From Fundidesulfovibrio magnetotacticus (GTDB lineage: Bacteria > Desulfobacterota > Desulfovibrionia > Desulfovibrionales > Desulfovibrionaceae), in the NCBI RefSeq assembly GCF_013019105.1, contig NZ_BLTE01000017.1:1-64000 (forward strand): a DNA stretch of 64,000 bases, in the 5' to 3' direction. A program made the translations under genes and the position numbers. The stretch's first letter is position 1; each line of letters starts with the position of its first letter. Shown piece by piece: positions 27,152 through 35,605 of this stretch. The notes beneath the pieces are model-generated. The model ran no database searches. It worked only from the letters and a program-made list of their open reading frames with translations, and was not told the DNA's origin.

Positions 27152-29434
27152 TCAGGTCACGTCGAAGGTGCCCGCCACCACCACCTTGGAGGCGGCGGTG
27201 ATGGTGCCGTCCCCGAAGGTGAGGTCCACGTTGGCGAAGTCCATCTCCAGGGAGGCCCCGCTGAGGCTCGTCTCGCCGAAGGCCTGGTTGAGCGTGGCCC
27301 CGGTCTGGTTGAGGTCGTCGATGGCGTGGGTGACGCTGGGGCTGGTGACGTTCATGTTCAGGTAGCTCTGCTTCAGTTCGGTGCCCTCCTCCTGGTAGGT
27401 GAGCACCACGCGCCTGCCCACGTTGATGTAAAGGGTGTCCTGGGGGTAGACGCGCACGCTCTTGAGGGCGGTGATCTCCAGGTCGGCGTATCTGATGTTG
27501 GTTTCGCCGGCGGTGAGGTTGTATGTGCCGTAGTCCTGGGTGCAGTCGGCCAGGGTTGCGGTGTGCGTGGTCCCGGTGTGTGAGGAGGTGACGCACAGGT
27601 GCTTCACCCAGGAGGTGAATTTGGTCACGTCCGCGCTCTTGATGTCCTTGGTGGGGCCGATGGCGACTTTCACGCAGGGGCCGATGTAGTTGGTGGAGTA
27701 GAGCCCCATGGTGGTGGAGGAGTTCTCGCCCAGGATGATCGTGTTGGCGATGGCCGCCTTCAGGGAGAACCACTGGGGCGTGGTGATGGCGATGCCCTTG
27801 GTGGCCATGGTTTCCACGGTGTTTCCGATGGCCTGACCCGCCGCCCTGTCGGCCTGGGTCTGGTCGCCGGTTCCCCCGAGGTTGGGCGGATCGTTGGGCG
27901 CGCCGATGCGGATGAAGTTGCCGTTCGTCTGGGAGTACAACAGGATGCGCTCGGAGCCCTCCTTGTCCTCCATGTGAATGCGGTTGCCGCCCGCCGTGGT
28001 GATCACGGACTGGGTTTGGTTGTCGCTGGTGACCATGGACGGGGCCTCGGGGTTGTGCAACGCCCCCATGATCACGGGGCGGTCCGGATCGCCCTCCTGA
28101 TGGATCACGGCCACCTCCGCGCCCTTGTGCAGGGGGAAGTGCATGCCGTGGCCCGGCCCGCCGTAGGGTTGGACCATGCGAATCCAGGTGGAGGCCCTGC
28201 CGTCGGCGCGCCCGGACACGTCGAAGGGCATGATCACCTTGTAGCGGCCCTCTTCGTCGAGTTCGGCGTACTTGCCGGAGCCCTCGGCGTCCACGTGGGC
28301 CAGGAGGGTCCCGTGCAGGTGGGGCCTGGGGGTCTTGATCTCGGAGCGGTACTGCACGTCGGAGGGGATGGCCGCGAAGGCGTTGCGGTAGAAGAGCCGG
28401 TCGCCCAGGCCCTCCACGCCGAGCCCGGCCGTGAGCCAGCTCTCCTGCGCGCCCTCGTGGCGCGACTCCACCACCAGGTAGCCGCGGTTGAAGTCCTCTC
28501 GGGGATGTTTCTCCAGGTGGGCCAGGTAACCAGGCTGCACGGTGGGCGCATTGGATTCGCCGAAGAACATCCTGGACCGGCAGCCCAGCGACTGCGCCCG
28601 GACTCCAGCCAGGAACGCCGCCTGATGCAGCGAGCGCATGTGCCCGCCGTGCACGTACACCCTGCCGACGCCTTCCTCGCTCACCTGGGCCGTGGCCTGG
28701 ATGTCCAGGCTGGGGGTGCGGTAGTTGTAGTCCTTCACGAGCACCTCGTGGGGCAGCCGCGTCATCTCGCACTGAAAGTGCTTCACGCCCCTCCCGGCCA
28801 CCGGGCCGTCCAGGCCCGAAACGTCGCCGTAGGTCAGGCTTCCCCCGCCGGGGTGCGGCTCGTGCACCTCCAGGCTGTCGGTGAGCACGAAGCGTCCGGC
28901 CGGTCCGGCCTGGTCGAAGTAGAAGTAGAGCCCGTTGCGCTCGGACCAGCGGGAGATGAAGTTGAAGAGCGTTTCGTTGTACTGGCAGACGTATTCGCGC
29001 CGGGGGTAGCTGCCGGAGATGCGCAGATCGAAGTCGATGCCCTGGGCCAGACCGCCGTCTTTGAGGCTTTCGCGCAGGTTCTGCACGAGGTCCTGATTGA
29101 GGAAGATGCGGTTGTGCTGCGCCTGGGTGAGCAGCCAGGCCCTGGGCACGAGCACGGCCTTGTGGAAGGCGCGTCCGCCCACGGTGCTCGCCAGCTTGAA
29201 CTGGCGCAGGATGCCCTTCCAGGTCACGTCGCCGGATCCGGGACGTTTGATGGTGAAGACGGCCTCCGCATGGAGCGCGGTCTCCAGGTCCAGGTCCACC
29301 CGGTCGGTGAGGAGGGTTATCTCGAACTCATAGAGTTTGGAGAGGCCCTCCACGCCTGTGAAGCGCACCACGTGGAAGGTTTGCGGGTCCTGGCCCGAAA
29401 GGGTGAACGTGAAGGCTGGGCGTTCCATGGCCAT
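27152..29434 (-). CDS. vgrG: VgrG spike protein of a type VI secretion system (orphan)
   Basis: 760 residues. The gp27/gp5-like N-terminal region starts FTFTLSGQDPQTFHVVRFTG; YVCQYNETLFNFISRWSERN and GLYFYF follow. The OB-fold and repeat region has GRYKVIMPFDVSGRADGRAS, GMHFPLHKGAEVAVIHQEGD, PDRPVIMGALHNPEAPS and HMEDKEGSERILLYS (Vgr/DUF2345-type). The C-terminus beyond about residue 600 is Thr/Asn-rich with no recognised enzymatic domain. The start has AGGGAGG about 6 bases upstream. No Hcp, adaptor, effector or T6SS core gene is adjacent, so it is an isolated vgrG. Confidence 0.88.
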   Translation of the reverse strand: MAMERPAFTFTLSGQDPQTFHVVRFTGVEGLSKLYEFEITLLTDRVDLDLETALHAEAVFTIKRPGSGDVTWKGILRQFKLASTVGGRAFHKAVLVPRAWLLTQAQHNRIFLNQDLVQNLRESLKDGGLAQGIDFDLRISGSYPRREYVCQYNETLFNFISRWSERNGLYFYFDQAGPAGRFVLTDSLEVHEPHPGGGSLTYGDVSGLDGPVAGRGVKHFQCEMTRLPHEVLVKDYNYRTPSLDIQATAQVSEEGVGRVYVHGGHMRSLHQAAFLAGVRAQSLGCRSRMFFGESNAPTVQPGYLAHLEKHPREDFNRGYLVVESRHEGAQESWLTAGLGVEGLGDRLFYRNAFAAIPSDVQYRSEIKTPRPHLHGTLLAHVDAEGSGKYAELDEEGRYKVIMPFDVSGRADGRASTWIRMVQPYGGPGHGMHFPLHKGAEVAVIHQEGDPDRPVIMGALHNPEAPSMVTSDNQTQSVITTAGGNRIHMEDKEGSERILLYSQTNGNFIRIGAPNDPPNLGGTGDQTQADRAAGQAIGNTVETMATKGIAITTPQWFSLKAAIANTIILGENSSTTMGLYSTNYIGPCVKVAIGPTKDIKSADVTKFTSWVKHLCVTSSHTGTTHTATLADCTQDYGTYNLTAGETNIRYADLEITALKSVRVYPQDTLYINVGRRVVLTYQEEGTELKQSYLNMNVTSPSVTHAIDDLNQTGATLNQAFGETSLSGASLEMDFANVDLTFGDGTITAASKVVVAGTFDVT

Positions 29435-29609
29435 GGGCGACCTCCCTGCGAACGGGACCCGGCTTGGCCGGAGCCCGCATGGTTCTGTCCCGGCTTCGCG
29501 CGCCCGGCGTGCGGGCCCGCACGGCCACGGCCGATGCGGTCGGGCCGATCCTGACCTGCACGGTATCCTTTCGCGCGCGACGCAACAAGACAAATGCGCG
29601 CGGAGGCGT

Positions 29610-31988
29610 TCAGGTCCGTTCCGGACGCCGCGCCGCCCCGAAGTCGCCCCCGCAGGGGAACTCCAACGTGAAGCTCGCCCCCTGCCCGGAGGCGTAGGAG
29701 AGCTCGCCGTGCAGCTGCTCGGCGAGCATGGTGACGATCTGCATGCCCAGGGTGGAGGTGCTGCCGGGGGAGAAGCCCTCCGGCAGGCCCGCGCCGTCGT
29801 CGGCGACGCGCAGGGTGAGGCGGCCGTCCGCCTGGGCCGCCGACACCGTGATGCGCCCGGAGGAGCGCCCGACGAACGCGTGCTTGAGGGCGTTGGTGAC
29901 CAGCTCGTTGACGATGAGCCCGAAGGGGATGGCCTGGTCCAGGCCAAGACTGGCGCCCCGGGCGTCGATCTCCATGCGCAGGTCGCGCCCTCCCCTGCAG
30001 GTCTCCACCAGCCCGGGCAGGAAATCCCGCAGGTAATCCTCCAGGGAGATGGCCGTGAAGTCCCGCGAGCGGTAGAGCCGCTCGTGGATGAGCGCCATGG
30101 ACATCACGCGGCCCCTGCAGTCGGAGAGCACCTGGCCGGCACCGGGGTTGTCCTGGCCGGACTCCTGGAGGCTCAGGAGGCTGGAAATGATCTGAAGGTT
30201 GTTCTTCACCCGGTGGTGGATCTCGCGCAGGAGGACCTCCTTCTCCAGTAGAGAGGCGGCCATCATCTCCTCGGCTTCCTTGCGCTGACTGATGTCCAGG
30301 GCCACCTGCACGCGCACCCGCCTGCCGTCGAACCAGTCGAGGATGCGGTCGTGGTTGATGAGCCACTTGCCCGTCATCGGGTTGCGGTCCTCCCAGACGT
30401 TCAGGGCGTCCCCGGCCAAGGGGGTCAGCCTGTCCAGGGAGCAGTTCTCGCAGGCGTGCTCCCTGCCGCGGAACACCCTGAAACAGAGCCCCCCTGCGGT
30501 TTCCACGCCCAGGGAATCCTTGAGCGCCCTGTTCATGAAGAGCACCTCGCGGCTTTCCGCGTCGATCACGTTCACGTAGGCGGGGATGCCGTCCAGGATG
30601 GCGGCGAGGGTCTTGTTGGCCAGGGCCAGGCTGTGTTCCGCCTCTTTCCTGGGCGTCAGGTCCGTGACCACGCCCAGCAGGTGGGGCCTGCCGCCCAGCT
30701 CCAGGCGCACCGCGCGGACCTCCACGGGAAGCAGCCTGCCGTCCGCGCGCCTGTGGCGCGATTCGAACGTGATAGCGGGCTGGCTCGCGAGCAGTTCGTG
30801 AAAGGCGCTCAGGTCCGACGGGGGGTCGGAGGCGTCCAGGTCGTGGATGCCCATGCCCAGGAGCTCTCTCCGGCTGAAGCCGGTCTGCCTCACGGCCGCC
30901 GCGTTGACCTCCACGAAGCGCCCCTCCTCGTCGGCCAGGTAAATGGCGTCGGCCACGTTCTCCACCACGGCCTGCAGGCGCTCCCTGCTCTCCTGCAGGG
31001 CTTTCAGGGCCTGCTGGCGCGTGGTGACGTCCTGCACGATGGAGAACAGATAGGTGTGCCCGGAGATGTCCACGGGGTTGGCGAACACCTCCACCGTGCG
31101 CACCTCGCCGCTCTTGAGCCTGTGCTTGAACAGGAACTGCTGCTGCCCACCTTCGACGGCCCTCCTGCGCAGCGTCGCGATCTCCTCCGGCGGCAGCGTG
31201 TTGATCTGGCTGACGTTCATGGTGCGCAACTCTCCGCCCTCGTAGCCGTAGAAGGCGGCGGCCCCGTCGTTGGCTTCCACGATGCGGCCGTCCATGGGGT
31301 CGATGAGCAGGAAGGGCACCTTGTTGCCGTGGAAGAGCACCCTGAAGCGCCGCTCGCCGCGCGCAAGCTCCGCCTGGAGCCTCTCCATGTAGGCCATGAT
31401 GATGGCCACGGCGGCCAGAAGCCCCAGGGACGCGCCGATGAGGAAGCCCCACGGGGCGAACCAGGCCACCGGACGCAGAAACGGATAGTCGAAATGATGC
31501 AGACCCCACAGGACCATGGCTGCCCCTGCGATACGCCCCCCAACGCTCTCCTTGCCTGCTATGCTCCACAGGACCACGCCGTTGAAGACCTGGCTTGCCC
31601 CGAAAAAGAAATAGTTCGGAATGTAAAGCATTGGCGGAGAAACGCCAAGCAGCATCGCGACTGGAGGCCATATCGCTGCCGCCCCAACAACTGCGATGTA
31701 CCATCCGCGCACGGCATGTTCGACATAACGCAATGAACCAAGAAGCAGGAGCGATCCAGTCACGGCAACCAGCGTCTGCTCCAGAAGCATCAGACCGGCC
31801 ATTGGCCCAGCCAGCACGTTGATCAGAATAACGACGTTTCGCAGCGCGTGAGAAAACCAGGCGCATCCCCAAAGCAGCAAGGGGATGCTACGATACTTCG
31901 CGTACAGAAAACAATAGAGAAACGTGATAATCGAGAAACAGACTGTCCCTGCGGACAGTGAGATCGGCAGCCAGCTGTTCATTAGCAT
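29610..31988 (-). CDS. Membrane PAS histidine kinase, HisKA_2/HWE-like type
   Basis: 792 residues. The N-terminus has about seven membrane segments (residues 1-215), then three PAS domains (about 235-350, 360-480, 490-605). The third carries CFRVFRGREHACENCSLDRL, a Cys-rich loop that might bind metal or haem. The kinase core is of the HisKA_2 type: phospho-acceptor in REIHHRVKNNLQIISSLLSL, then FGLIVNELVTNALKHAF and VADDGAGLPEGF. Such kinases often feed PhyR-like or stand-alone receivers. ATG 31988 or the in-frame ATG 31982 are both possible starts. It is the last chromosomal gene before the prophage junction. Confidence 0.85.
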   Translation of the reverse strand: MLMNSWLPISLSAGTVCFSIITFLYCFLYAKYRSIPLLLWGCAWFSHALRNVVILINVLAGPMAGLMLLEQTLVAVTGSLLLLGSLRYVEHAVRGWYIAVVGAAAIWPPVAMLLGVSPPMLYIPNYFFFGASQVFNGVVLWSIAGKESVGGRIAGAAMVLWGLHHFDYPFLRPVAWFAPWGFLIGASLGLLAAVAIIMAYMERLQAELARGERRFRVLFHGNKVPFLLIDPMDGRIVEANDGAAAFYGYEGGELRTMNVSQINTLPPEEIATLRRRAVEGGQQQFLFKHRLKSGEVRTVEVFANPVDISGHTYLFSIVQDVTTRQQALKALQESRERLQAVVENVADAIYLADEEGRFVEVNAAAVRQTGFSRRELLGMGIHDLDASDPPSDLSAFHELLASQPAITFESRHRRADGRLLPVEVRAVRLELGGRPHLLGVVTDLTPRKEAEHSLALANKTLAAILDGIPAYVNVIDAESREVLFMNRALKDSLGVETAGGLCFRVFRGREHACENCSLDRLTPLAGDALNVWEDRNPMTGKWLINHDRILDWFDGRRVRVQVALDISQRKEAEEMMAASLLEKEVLLREIHHRVKNNLQIISSLLSLQESGQDNPGAGQVLSDCRGRVMSMALIHERLYRSRDFTAISLEDYLRDFLPGLVETCRGGRDLRMEIDARGASLGLDQAIPFGLIVNELVTNALKHAFVGRSSGRITVSAAQADGRLTLRVADDGAGLPEGFSPGSTSTLGMQIVTMLAEQLHGELSYASGQGASFTLEFPCGGDFGAARRPERT

Positions 31989-32202
31989 CACCCTGTCGTC
32001 ATGCTTACGGTGCGACACCGTGAGACAGGCCCCTGTAACAACAGAGCCGAAGCAAACTATTCGCGGATGATCTTCAAATACATCGGCACAAGCCCCGTGG
32101 CAATCGCCAATCGCCTCACGCGAAGACACACACGGGCAAACACTGGCCCAACGCAACGGGCGCTCCAGCCTGAAACGGCCAGAGCGCCCTGCGCTTTCCG
32201 AA

Positions 32203-32249
32203 TGGTGGTCCCGACAAGATTCGAACTTGTGGCCTGCCGCTTAGGAGGC
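32203..32249 (-). other. attL core: 3' half of tRNA-Arg (anticodon CCU)
   Basis: Read leftward, this gives the anticodon loop CTCCTAA, the 3' anticodon strand GCGGC, a T arm ACAAG-TTCGAAT-CTTGT, acceptor strand CGGGACC, discriminator A and encoded CCA. The 5' half of the tRNA is missing: upstream of the loop the sequence no longer pairs beyond two bases. This is the remnant left when an element integrates into the 3' part of a tRNA gene. The intact tRNA should lie at the far end of the prophage. Confidence 0.8.
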
Positions 32250-32366
32250 AAACCCACCCCTGTTTTGGAGAATTTGCCCGCCCCTTGCAGAGCCTGATAC
32301 CCATATGATTCAAGACGGTTACGACCATGCGCAACCTGCTGCTTCTTGCGCCGAAGGGGCGCAATA

Positions 32367-32405
32367 GGGTAGCATTTTGCACCTCAGGGTAGCAGGAGGG
32401 TAGCA
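32367..32405 (+). promoter_or_regulatory. Three GGGTAGCA direct repeats before the integrase
   Basis: GGGTAGCA occurs at 32367, 32387 and 32398, between the att core and the integrase start. The position and spacing (20 and 11 bases) fit arm-type integrase or excisionase binding sites. They could also bind a regulator of int. Confidence 0.5.
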
Positions 32406-32409
32406 AGGA

Positions 32410-33555
32410 ATGGGTCGTATCCGGACGAAATTCCTGGGTGTCTACAAACGAGAGAGCCTGACGCGCCGCCACAACGGGAAGCCGGACGTCTGCTTCGACA
32501 TCTCCCTCAAGGACTCCACCGGGCGGAAGATCTGGGAGAAGATCGGCTGGGCCTCGGAGGGCTACACCGCCGCGACGGCCTCCGAGAAACGGGCCAGGCG
32601 CATCCAGGAGCTGCGCGACGGCGTTCGGCTGCCGACGCGCAAGCACGTCCTCACCGTGGACCAGGGCTTCAAGACCTTCAAGGAGAAGGCCCTCACCGGC
32701 GACTCGCGCTGGAACCGGACCGTTGAGGCCATGTGGGAGCAGCACATCCTGCCCGTCTTCCGCAACCGCGCCATGGGCTCCCTCACCAGCCTCGACGTGG
32801 ACACCTTCCGCAACGCCCTGCTCGCTTCCGGTCGCTCCCCGCAGACCGTGCGGCACATACTCGGCTCCCTGCGCCACGTCTACCGCACCCTGGCCAAGTG
32901 GGGGCTTTTCGACGGCCTGATCCCGGTCATGGAGATGCCGACGGTCGATTCCGGCCGGCTGCGCTACCTCACCCCCGTCGAAGCCCACGCCCTCCTGGAG
33001 GCCATCAGGAGCCGCAGCCTGAAATGGTGGCGCATCTCCCTGCTCTCCCTGCACACCGGCATGCGCCTCGGAGAGGTCCTGGCCCTTCGCGCCCAGGACG
33101 TGGACCTGGGTTCCGGCGTGGTCAACGTCAAGGACGCCAAGACGGGCACCCGGGCCGCCTACCTGACCGGCACGGCGAGGGAGGAACTCGGGAAGGCGCT
33201 GCCGGATGCCCCGGGCGCCCTGGTGTTCCCCGGCCGCAAGGGTCGGCAGAGCCGCGACAGCTCCGACACCTTCAACCGGGCCGTCGCCCAGTGCGGCCTC
33301 AACGCGGGGATCACCGACCCGCGTGACAAGGTGGTCTTTCACACCCTGCGCCACACCTTCGGCAGCTGGGCCATCCAGAAGGGGGTGCCCATCGAGCGCC
33401 TCGCCAAGCTCATGGGGCACAGCACCCTGGAGCTGACGAGGCGCTACGCCAAGCTGGCCCCCGACCAGATGCGGTCCTCCGTGCAGGTGATCGAGGACAC
33501 GTGGCGGGGCGTCACGCATGGCCGAGCACCCGGCGATCCGCGAGAAAGCGCTTGA
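32410..33555 (+). CDS. int: Phage tyrosine integrase
   Basis: Site-specific recombinase of 381 residues that integrates and, with a directionality factor, excises the prophage. An N-terminal arm-binding region is followed by a SAM-like core-binding domain (about 80-175) and the catalytic domain. The catalytic residues are present: R in HTGMRLGEVL, K region KDAKTGTRAAY, H-x-x-R in HTLRHTF, H in LMGHSTLELT and the tyrosine nucleophile in RRYAKL. It lies next to the tRNA-Arg fragment, as expected. Its last 44 bases overlap the convergent excisionase-like gene. Confidence 0.95.
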   Translation: MGRIRTKFLGVYKRESLTRRHNGKPDVCFDISLKDSTGRKIWEKIGWASEGYTAATASEKRARRIQELRDGVRLPTRKHVLTVDQGFKTFKEKALTGDSRWNRTVEAMWEQHILPVFRNRAMGSLTSLDVDTFRNALLASGRSPQTVRHILGSLRHVYRTLAKWGLFDGLIPVMEMPTVDSGRLRYLTPVEAHALLEAIRSRSLKWWRISLLSLHTGMRLGEVLALRAQDVDLGSGVVNVKDAKTGTRAAYLTGTAREELGKALPDAPGALVFPGRKGRQSRDSSDTFNRAVAQCGLNAGITDPRDKVVFHTLRHTFGSWAIQKGVPIERLAKLMGHSTLELTRRYAKLAPDQMRSSVQVIEDTWRGVTHGRAPGDPRESA

Positions 33556-33796
33556 TAGCGTCGTGGGTGTAGTAGACCGACGCGCCCACCTTGACGTAAT
33601 CTGGCCCCCCTCCCCTGCAGCGCCAGGTCTCCTGCGTCGCCACCGGAAAGCCGTAGAGGGCGAACACCTCACCCGGCGTGAGCAGTTGCTTGCGCTGCAG
33701 ACGTTCCAGCTCGGCGACCTCCAGGAGCTTGCTCCGGAACGCGTCGCAACTCTGCCCAAGGATCTCCCGCACCGACGAAATCAGCTCGGATTCCAT
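33512..33796 (-). CDS. Excisionase/AlpA-like helix-turn-helix protein
   Basis: 94 residues. The C-terminal half (LLTPGEVFALYGFPVATQET, then VYYTHDAIKRFL) resembles the MerR-type winged helix of AlpA/excisionase proteins (HTH_17). The N-terminal half is a charged helix. It has AAGGAG 7 bases before ATG. It ends inside the integrase gene and is the last gene of the leftward early operon, which fits a directionality factor for excision. Confidence 0.7.
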   Translation of the reverse strand: MESELISSVREILGQSCDAFRSKLLEVAELERLQRKQLLTPGEVFALYGFPVATQETWRCRGGGPDYVKVGASVYYTHDAIKRFLADRRVLGHA

Positions 33797-33798
33797 GC

Positions 33799-34005
33799 CT
33801 ACACTCCTTCGCAGCGTTCACACATGGTTTCGTACGTCTCCAGCTCCCTGGCCAACGCCTGGGCGACCTGCCGCGCCGGGACCACCCGGCCCCAACCCAG
33901 CTCCTGATCCATGGCCCGGTCCAGTCGCCCCTTGAGGTCGCGGACCAGGGCCGCCTGCCCGGCGCATTCGCGCTCGCTCACCTGTCGCATGGCCTGTCTC
34001 AGCAT
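33799..34005 (-). CDS. Small helical phage protein, unknown
   Basis: 68 residues, charged and helical (SERECAGQAALVRDLKGRLD), ending in a CERC motif. The start at 34005 has GGAGG 7 bases upstream and overlaps the end of the CII-like gene by 7 bases. A longer frame to 34167 is antisense-like low complexity and is not used. Function unknown. Confidence 0.55.
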   Translation of the reverse strand: MLRQAMRQVSERECAGQAALVRDLKGRLDRAMDQELGWGRVVPARQVAQALARELETYETMCERCEGV

Positions 34006-34451
34006 GGCCGCGCCTCCACCACCTTGAGCAGCGCCATGACGGCCGTGACGGCCTCGTGCCCCAGGCGCAGGATGTGTTTGGCCTCCTCGGGCGAGATGGC
34101 GCCGTCCACCAGGGCGTCCGAGGTGGCCCCCACCAGCTCGCCGAATTCGCGCATGGCCACCAGGCACTGTCTGGTGACGGGCTCCAGCGGTCCCTCGACC
34201 TGGGGCAGCTTGACGAACACCCCGCCGCGCTCCCTGGCCAGGAAGTGCAAGGGCGCGTCGGAGCCGGTCACGTCCAGGAGCGGCAGGATGCGTTCCGCGC
34301 CGAGCTTGTGGCCGGGCTGGCCGGACAGCTCGCTCATCATGGTGGCGTACTTCCAGTCCAGCAGGTCGGCGATGGTCTGAGCCGGGATGCCCGAAGGCGC
34401 GCGCAATGCCAATCGATGAAGTATGGGAGAAATCAGAGGGTAGGCCTTCAT
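33999..34451 (-). CDS. CII-like phage regulatory protein (Phage_CP76 type)
   Basis: 150 residues. The N-terminal helix-turn-helix region (IPAQTIADLLDWKYATMMSE, then LGAERILPLLDVTGSDAPLH) fits the phage regulatory CII family found in P2-like and mu-like phages. The C-terminal helical part probably mediates oligomers. It lies in the leftward early operon, after the Cro-like gene, and probably controls the switch between lysis and lysogeny. Confidence 0.65.
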   Translation of the reverse strand: MKAYPLISPILHRLALRAPSGIPAQTIADLLDWKYATMMSELSGQPGHKLGAERILPLLDVTGSDAPLHFLARERGGVFVKLPQVEGPLEPVTRQCLVAMREFGELVGATSDALVDGAISPEEAKHILRLGHEAVTAVMALLKVVEARPC

Positions 34452-34519
34452 GCGAAACCTCGCGTCGGTTTAGCGTGGTGTCGGGCGTGACGGATCGCTA
34501 CTGGGTGACGAAAGGACAC

Positions 34520-34807
34520 TCAGGCGGCCACGATCGCCGATTCCGTCGCCAGAGAACGGCGCGGTTTGGGGCCGGGCTTGATGTCCTCCGGACGGGGGAG
34601 GTATTCCGCCGGGATACCCAGGGCCACCAGCTCGGCGTGACGACGCACGGGGATCGTCTCGCCCCGGCAGAGCTTGGCGGCCGCCGTGCCCGACATGTCC
34701 AGCTTCCCGCCGATGGCCTTGAATGTGAGGCCGGAACGGTTGAGAAATATCTGGAGCTTTTCTTCCCTGGATAAATCGGTTAGGTTGTCCGCAAAACACG
34801 TTTTCAT
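34520..34807 (-). CDS. Cro-like helix-turn-helix regulator
   Basis: 95 residues with a helix-turn-helix (IFLNRSGLTFKAIGGKLDMS, then GTAAAKLCRGETIPVRRHAEL). It is divergent from the CI-like repressor, in the place of Cro or Cox. The basic tail (KPGPKPRRS) may add DNA contact. The start has GAGG 7 bases upstream. Its ATG overlaps the stop of a short upstream frame (ATGA). Confidence 0.65.
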   Translation of the reverse strand: MKTCFADNLTDLSREEKLQIFLNRSGLTFKAIGGKLDMSGTAAAKLCRGETIPVRRHAELVALGIPAEYLPRPEDIKPGPKPRRSLATESAIVAA

Positions 34808-35046
34808 CGTGCAACCTCACGGAGAGCCGAATGAGTGGGCAGCGGAAAACCGGCCTCACGCTCGACCAGCACAAGCGTTACGGCGCGGATCTCTTTGCTG
34901 CTCGGGAAATGCTTATCGAAGTTCATATGGCTGCCGGCGGTGACTACCCCTGCAGGAGCAAGGCCTAACCAAGGGTTGTGCGCGAGGACGGGTCCATACG
35001 GGGCGAACTGTTCGGAAAGGGAAGACAAACCTTGGGTGTGCGGCAT
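34804..35046 (-). CDS. Possible small leader gene of the early operon
   Basis: A leftward frame of about 80 residues from ATG 35046, with GGGGG seven bases upstream, that ends in an ATGA overlap with the Cro-like gene. The second half (MNFDKHFPSSKEIRAVTLVL) looks more protein-like than the first, so a shorter start at 34926 is possible. Nothing is recognised. The overlap is the main argument for reality. Confidence 0.3.
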   Translation of the reverse strand: MPHTQGLSSLSEQFAPYGPVLAHNPWLGLAPAGVVTAGSHMNFDKHFPSSKEIRAVTLVLVEREAGFPLPTHSALREVAR

Positions 35047-35114
35047 AAGGTGCCCCCGAGACAGGTTTATGGGTGAAGTCGGTTTGAGCGGCTTCATTGA
35101 GTGGGCAGATACGG

Positions 35115-35140
35115 TTTATCTTTCCACTGGTCAAGATAAA
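35115..35140. promoter_or_regulatory. Inverted repeat, candidate phage operator
   Basis: TTTATCTT and AAGATAAA, exact inverses, are separated by 10 bases and lie 19 bases before the repressor's likely TTG start. A second, imperfect inverted repeat (GAAGTCG/CGGCTTC) is at 35075-35095. The position in the divergent control region fits a repressor operator. Confidence 0.4.
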
Positions 35141-35159
35141 ATGCAACTGGAGTGACATT

Positions 35160-35603
35160 TTGTCTGATATTGGTGACCGGCTAGCCAAGCTTGGAAAAAT
35201 TCTTGGCAAGGAAGAACAGGAACTTGGGCGCATCGGTGGCGTAACCAAGGAAACGTTCTCCAAGTATAAAAACGGCTTGGCTTATCCTCGCTGTGAAGCC
35301 CTCCAGCGGTGGGTCGCTGAGCTTGGGCTCAATGCCAATTGGCTGCTGATCGGAGAGGAACCGATGTTCCGCTCCGAATCGGCAGTTTCCCATTTGCAGG
35401 ATCCTATCGCTCAGAGAGTGGAGACCGTGGCAAAGGTCATGCGTGAGGCAGGGGCCTCGGACGAAGAGATTCGCCGGGCAGTGATGGCAGCTGTTGGAGC
35501 CACCACGAGCCCGGTCGGGGACCAATTCTTCGATGCGGGCGGGAAAGGCCCTGTTGCGAAGAGATCGGTTGCCGGGCCATCCAGTGAGGCCGGGAAGGAG
35601 TAG
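35160..35603 (+). CDS. CI-like phage repressor (helix-turn-helix)
   Basis: 147 residues. The N-terminal HTH (ELGRIGGVTKETFSKYKNGL, then YPRCEALQRWVAELGLNANW) is of the XRE/CI type. WLLIGEEPMF is a common motif after the HTH of phage repressors. There is no LexA-type peptidase domain, so induction would not be by RecA-driven self-cleavage; another signal or antirepressor is expected. The start TTG 35160 has GGAG 9 bases upstream. A TTG at 35097 is the alternative. It maintains lysogeny and heads the rightward block. Confidence 0.75.
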   Translation: MSDIGDRLAKLGKILGKEEQELGRIGGVTKETFSKYKNGLAYPRCEALQRWVAELGLNANWLLIGEEPMFRSESAVSHLQDPIAQRVETVAKVMREAGASDEEIRRAVMAAVGATTSPVGDQFFDAGGKGPVAKRSVAGPSSEAGKE

Positions 35604-35605
35604 AC

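Larger units (their letters stand above)
31989..32409. other. Kinase-prophage junction region without a complete gene
   Basis: 421 bases holding the upstream region of the kinase gene, the tRNA-Arg 3' fragment (32203-32249) and the integrase leader with its three GGGTAGCA repeats. No coding region is seen. Confidence 0.6.

Noticed and set aside
27599-29554. 651-codon rightward frame across vgrG
   Set aside because: Antisense to vgrG; Val/Gly/His-rich with no family likeness.
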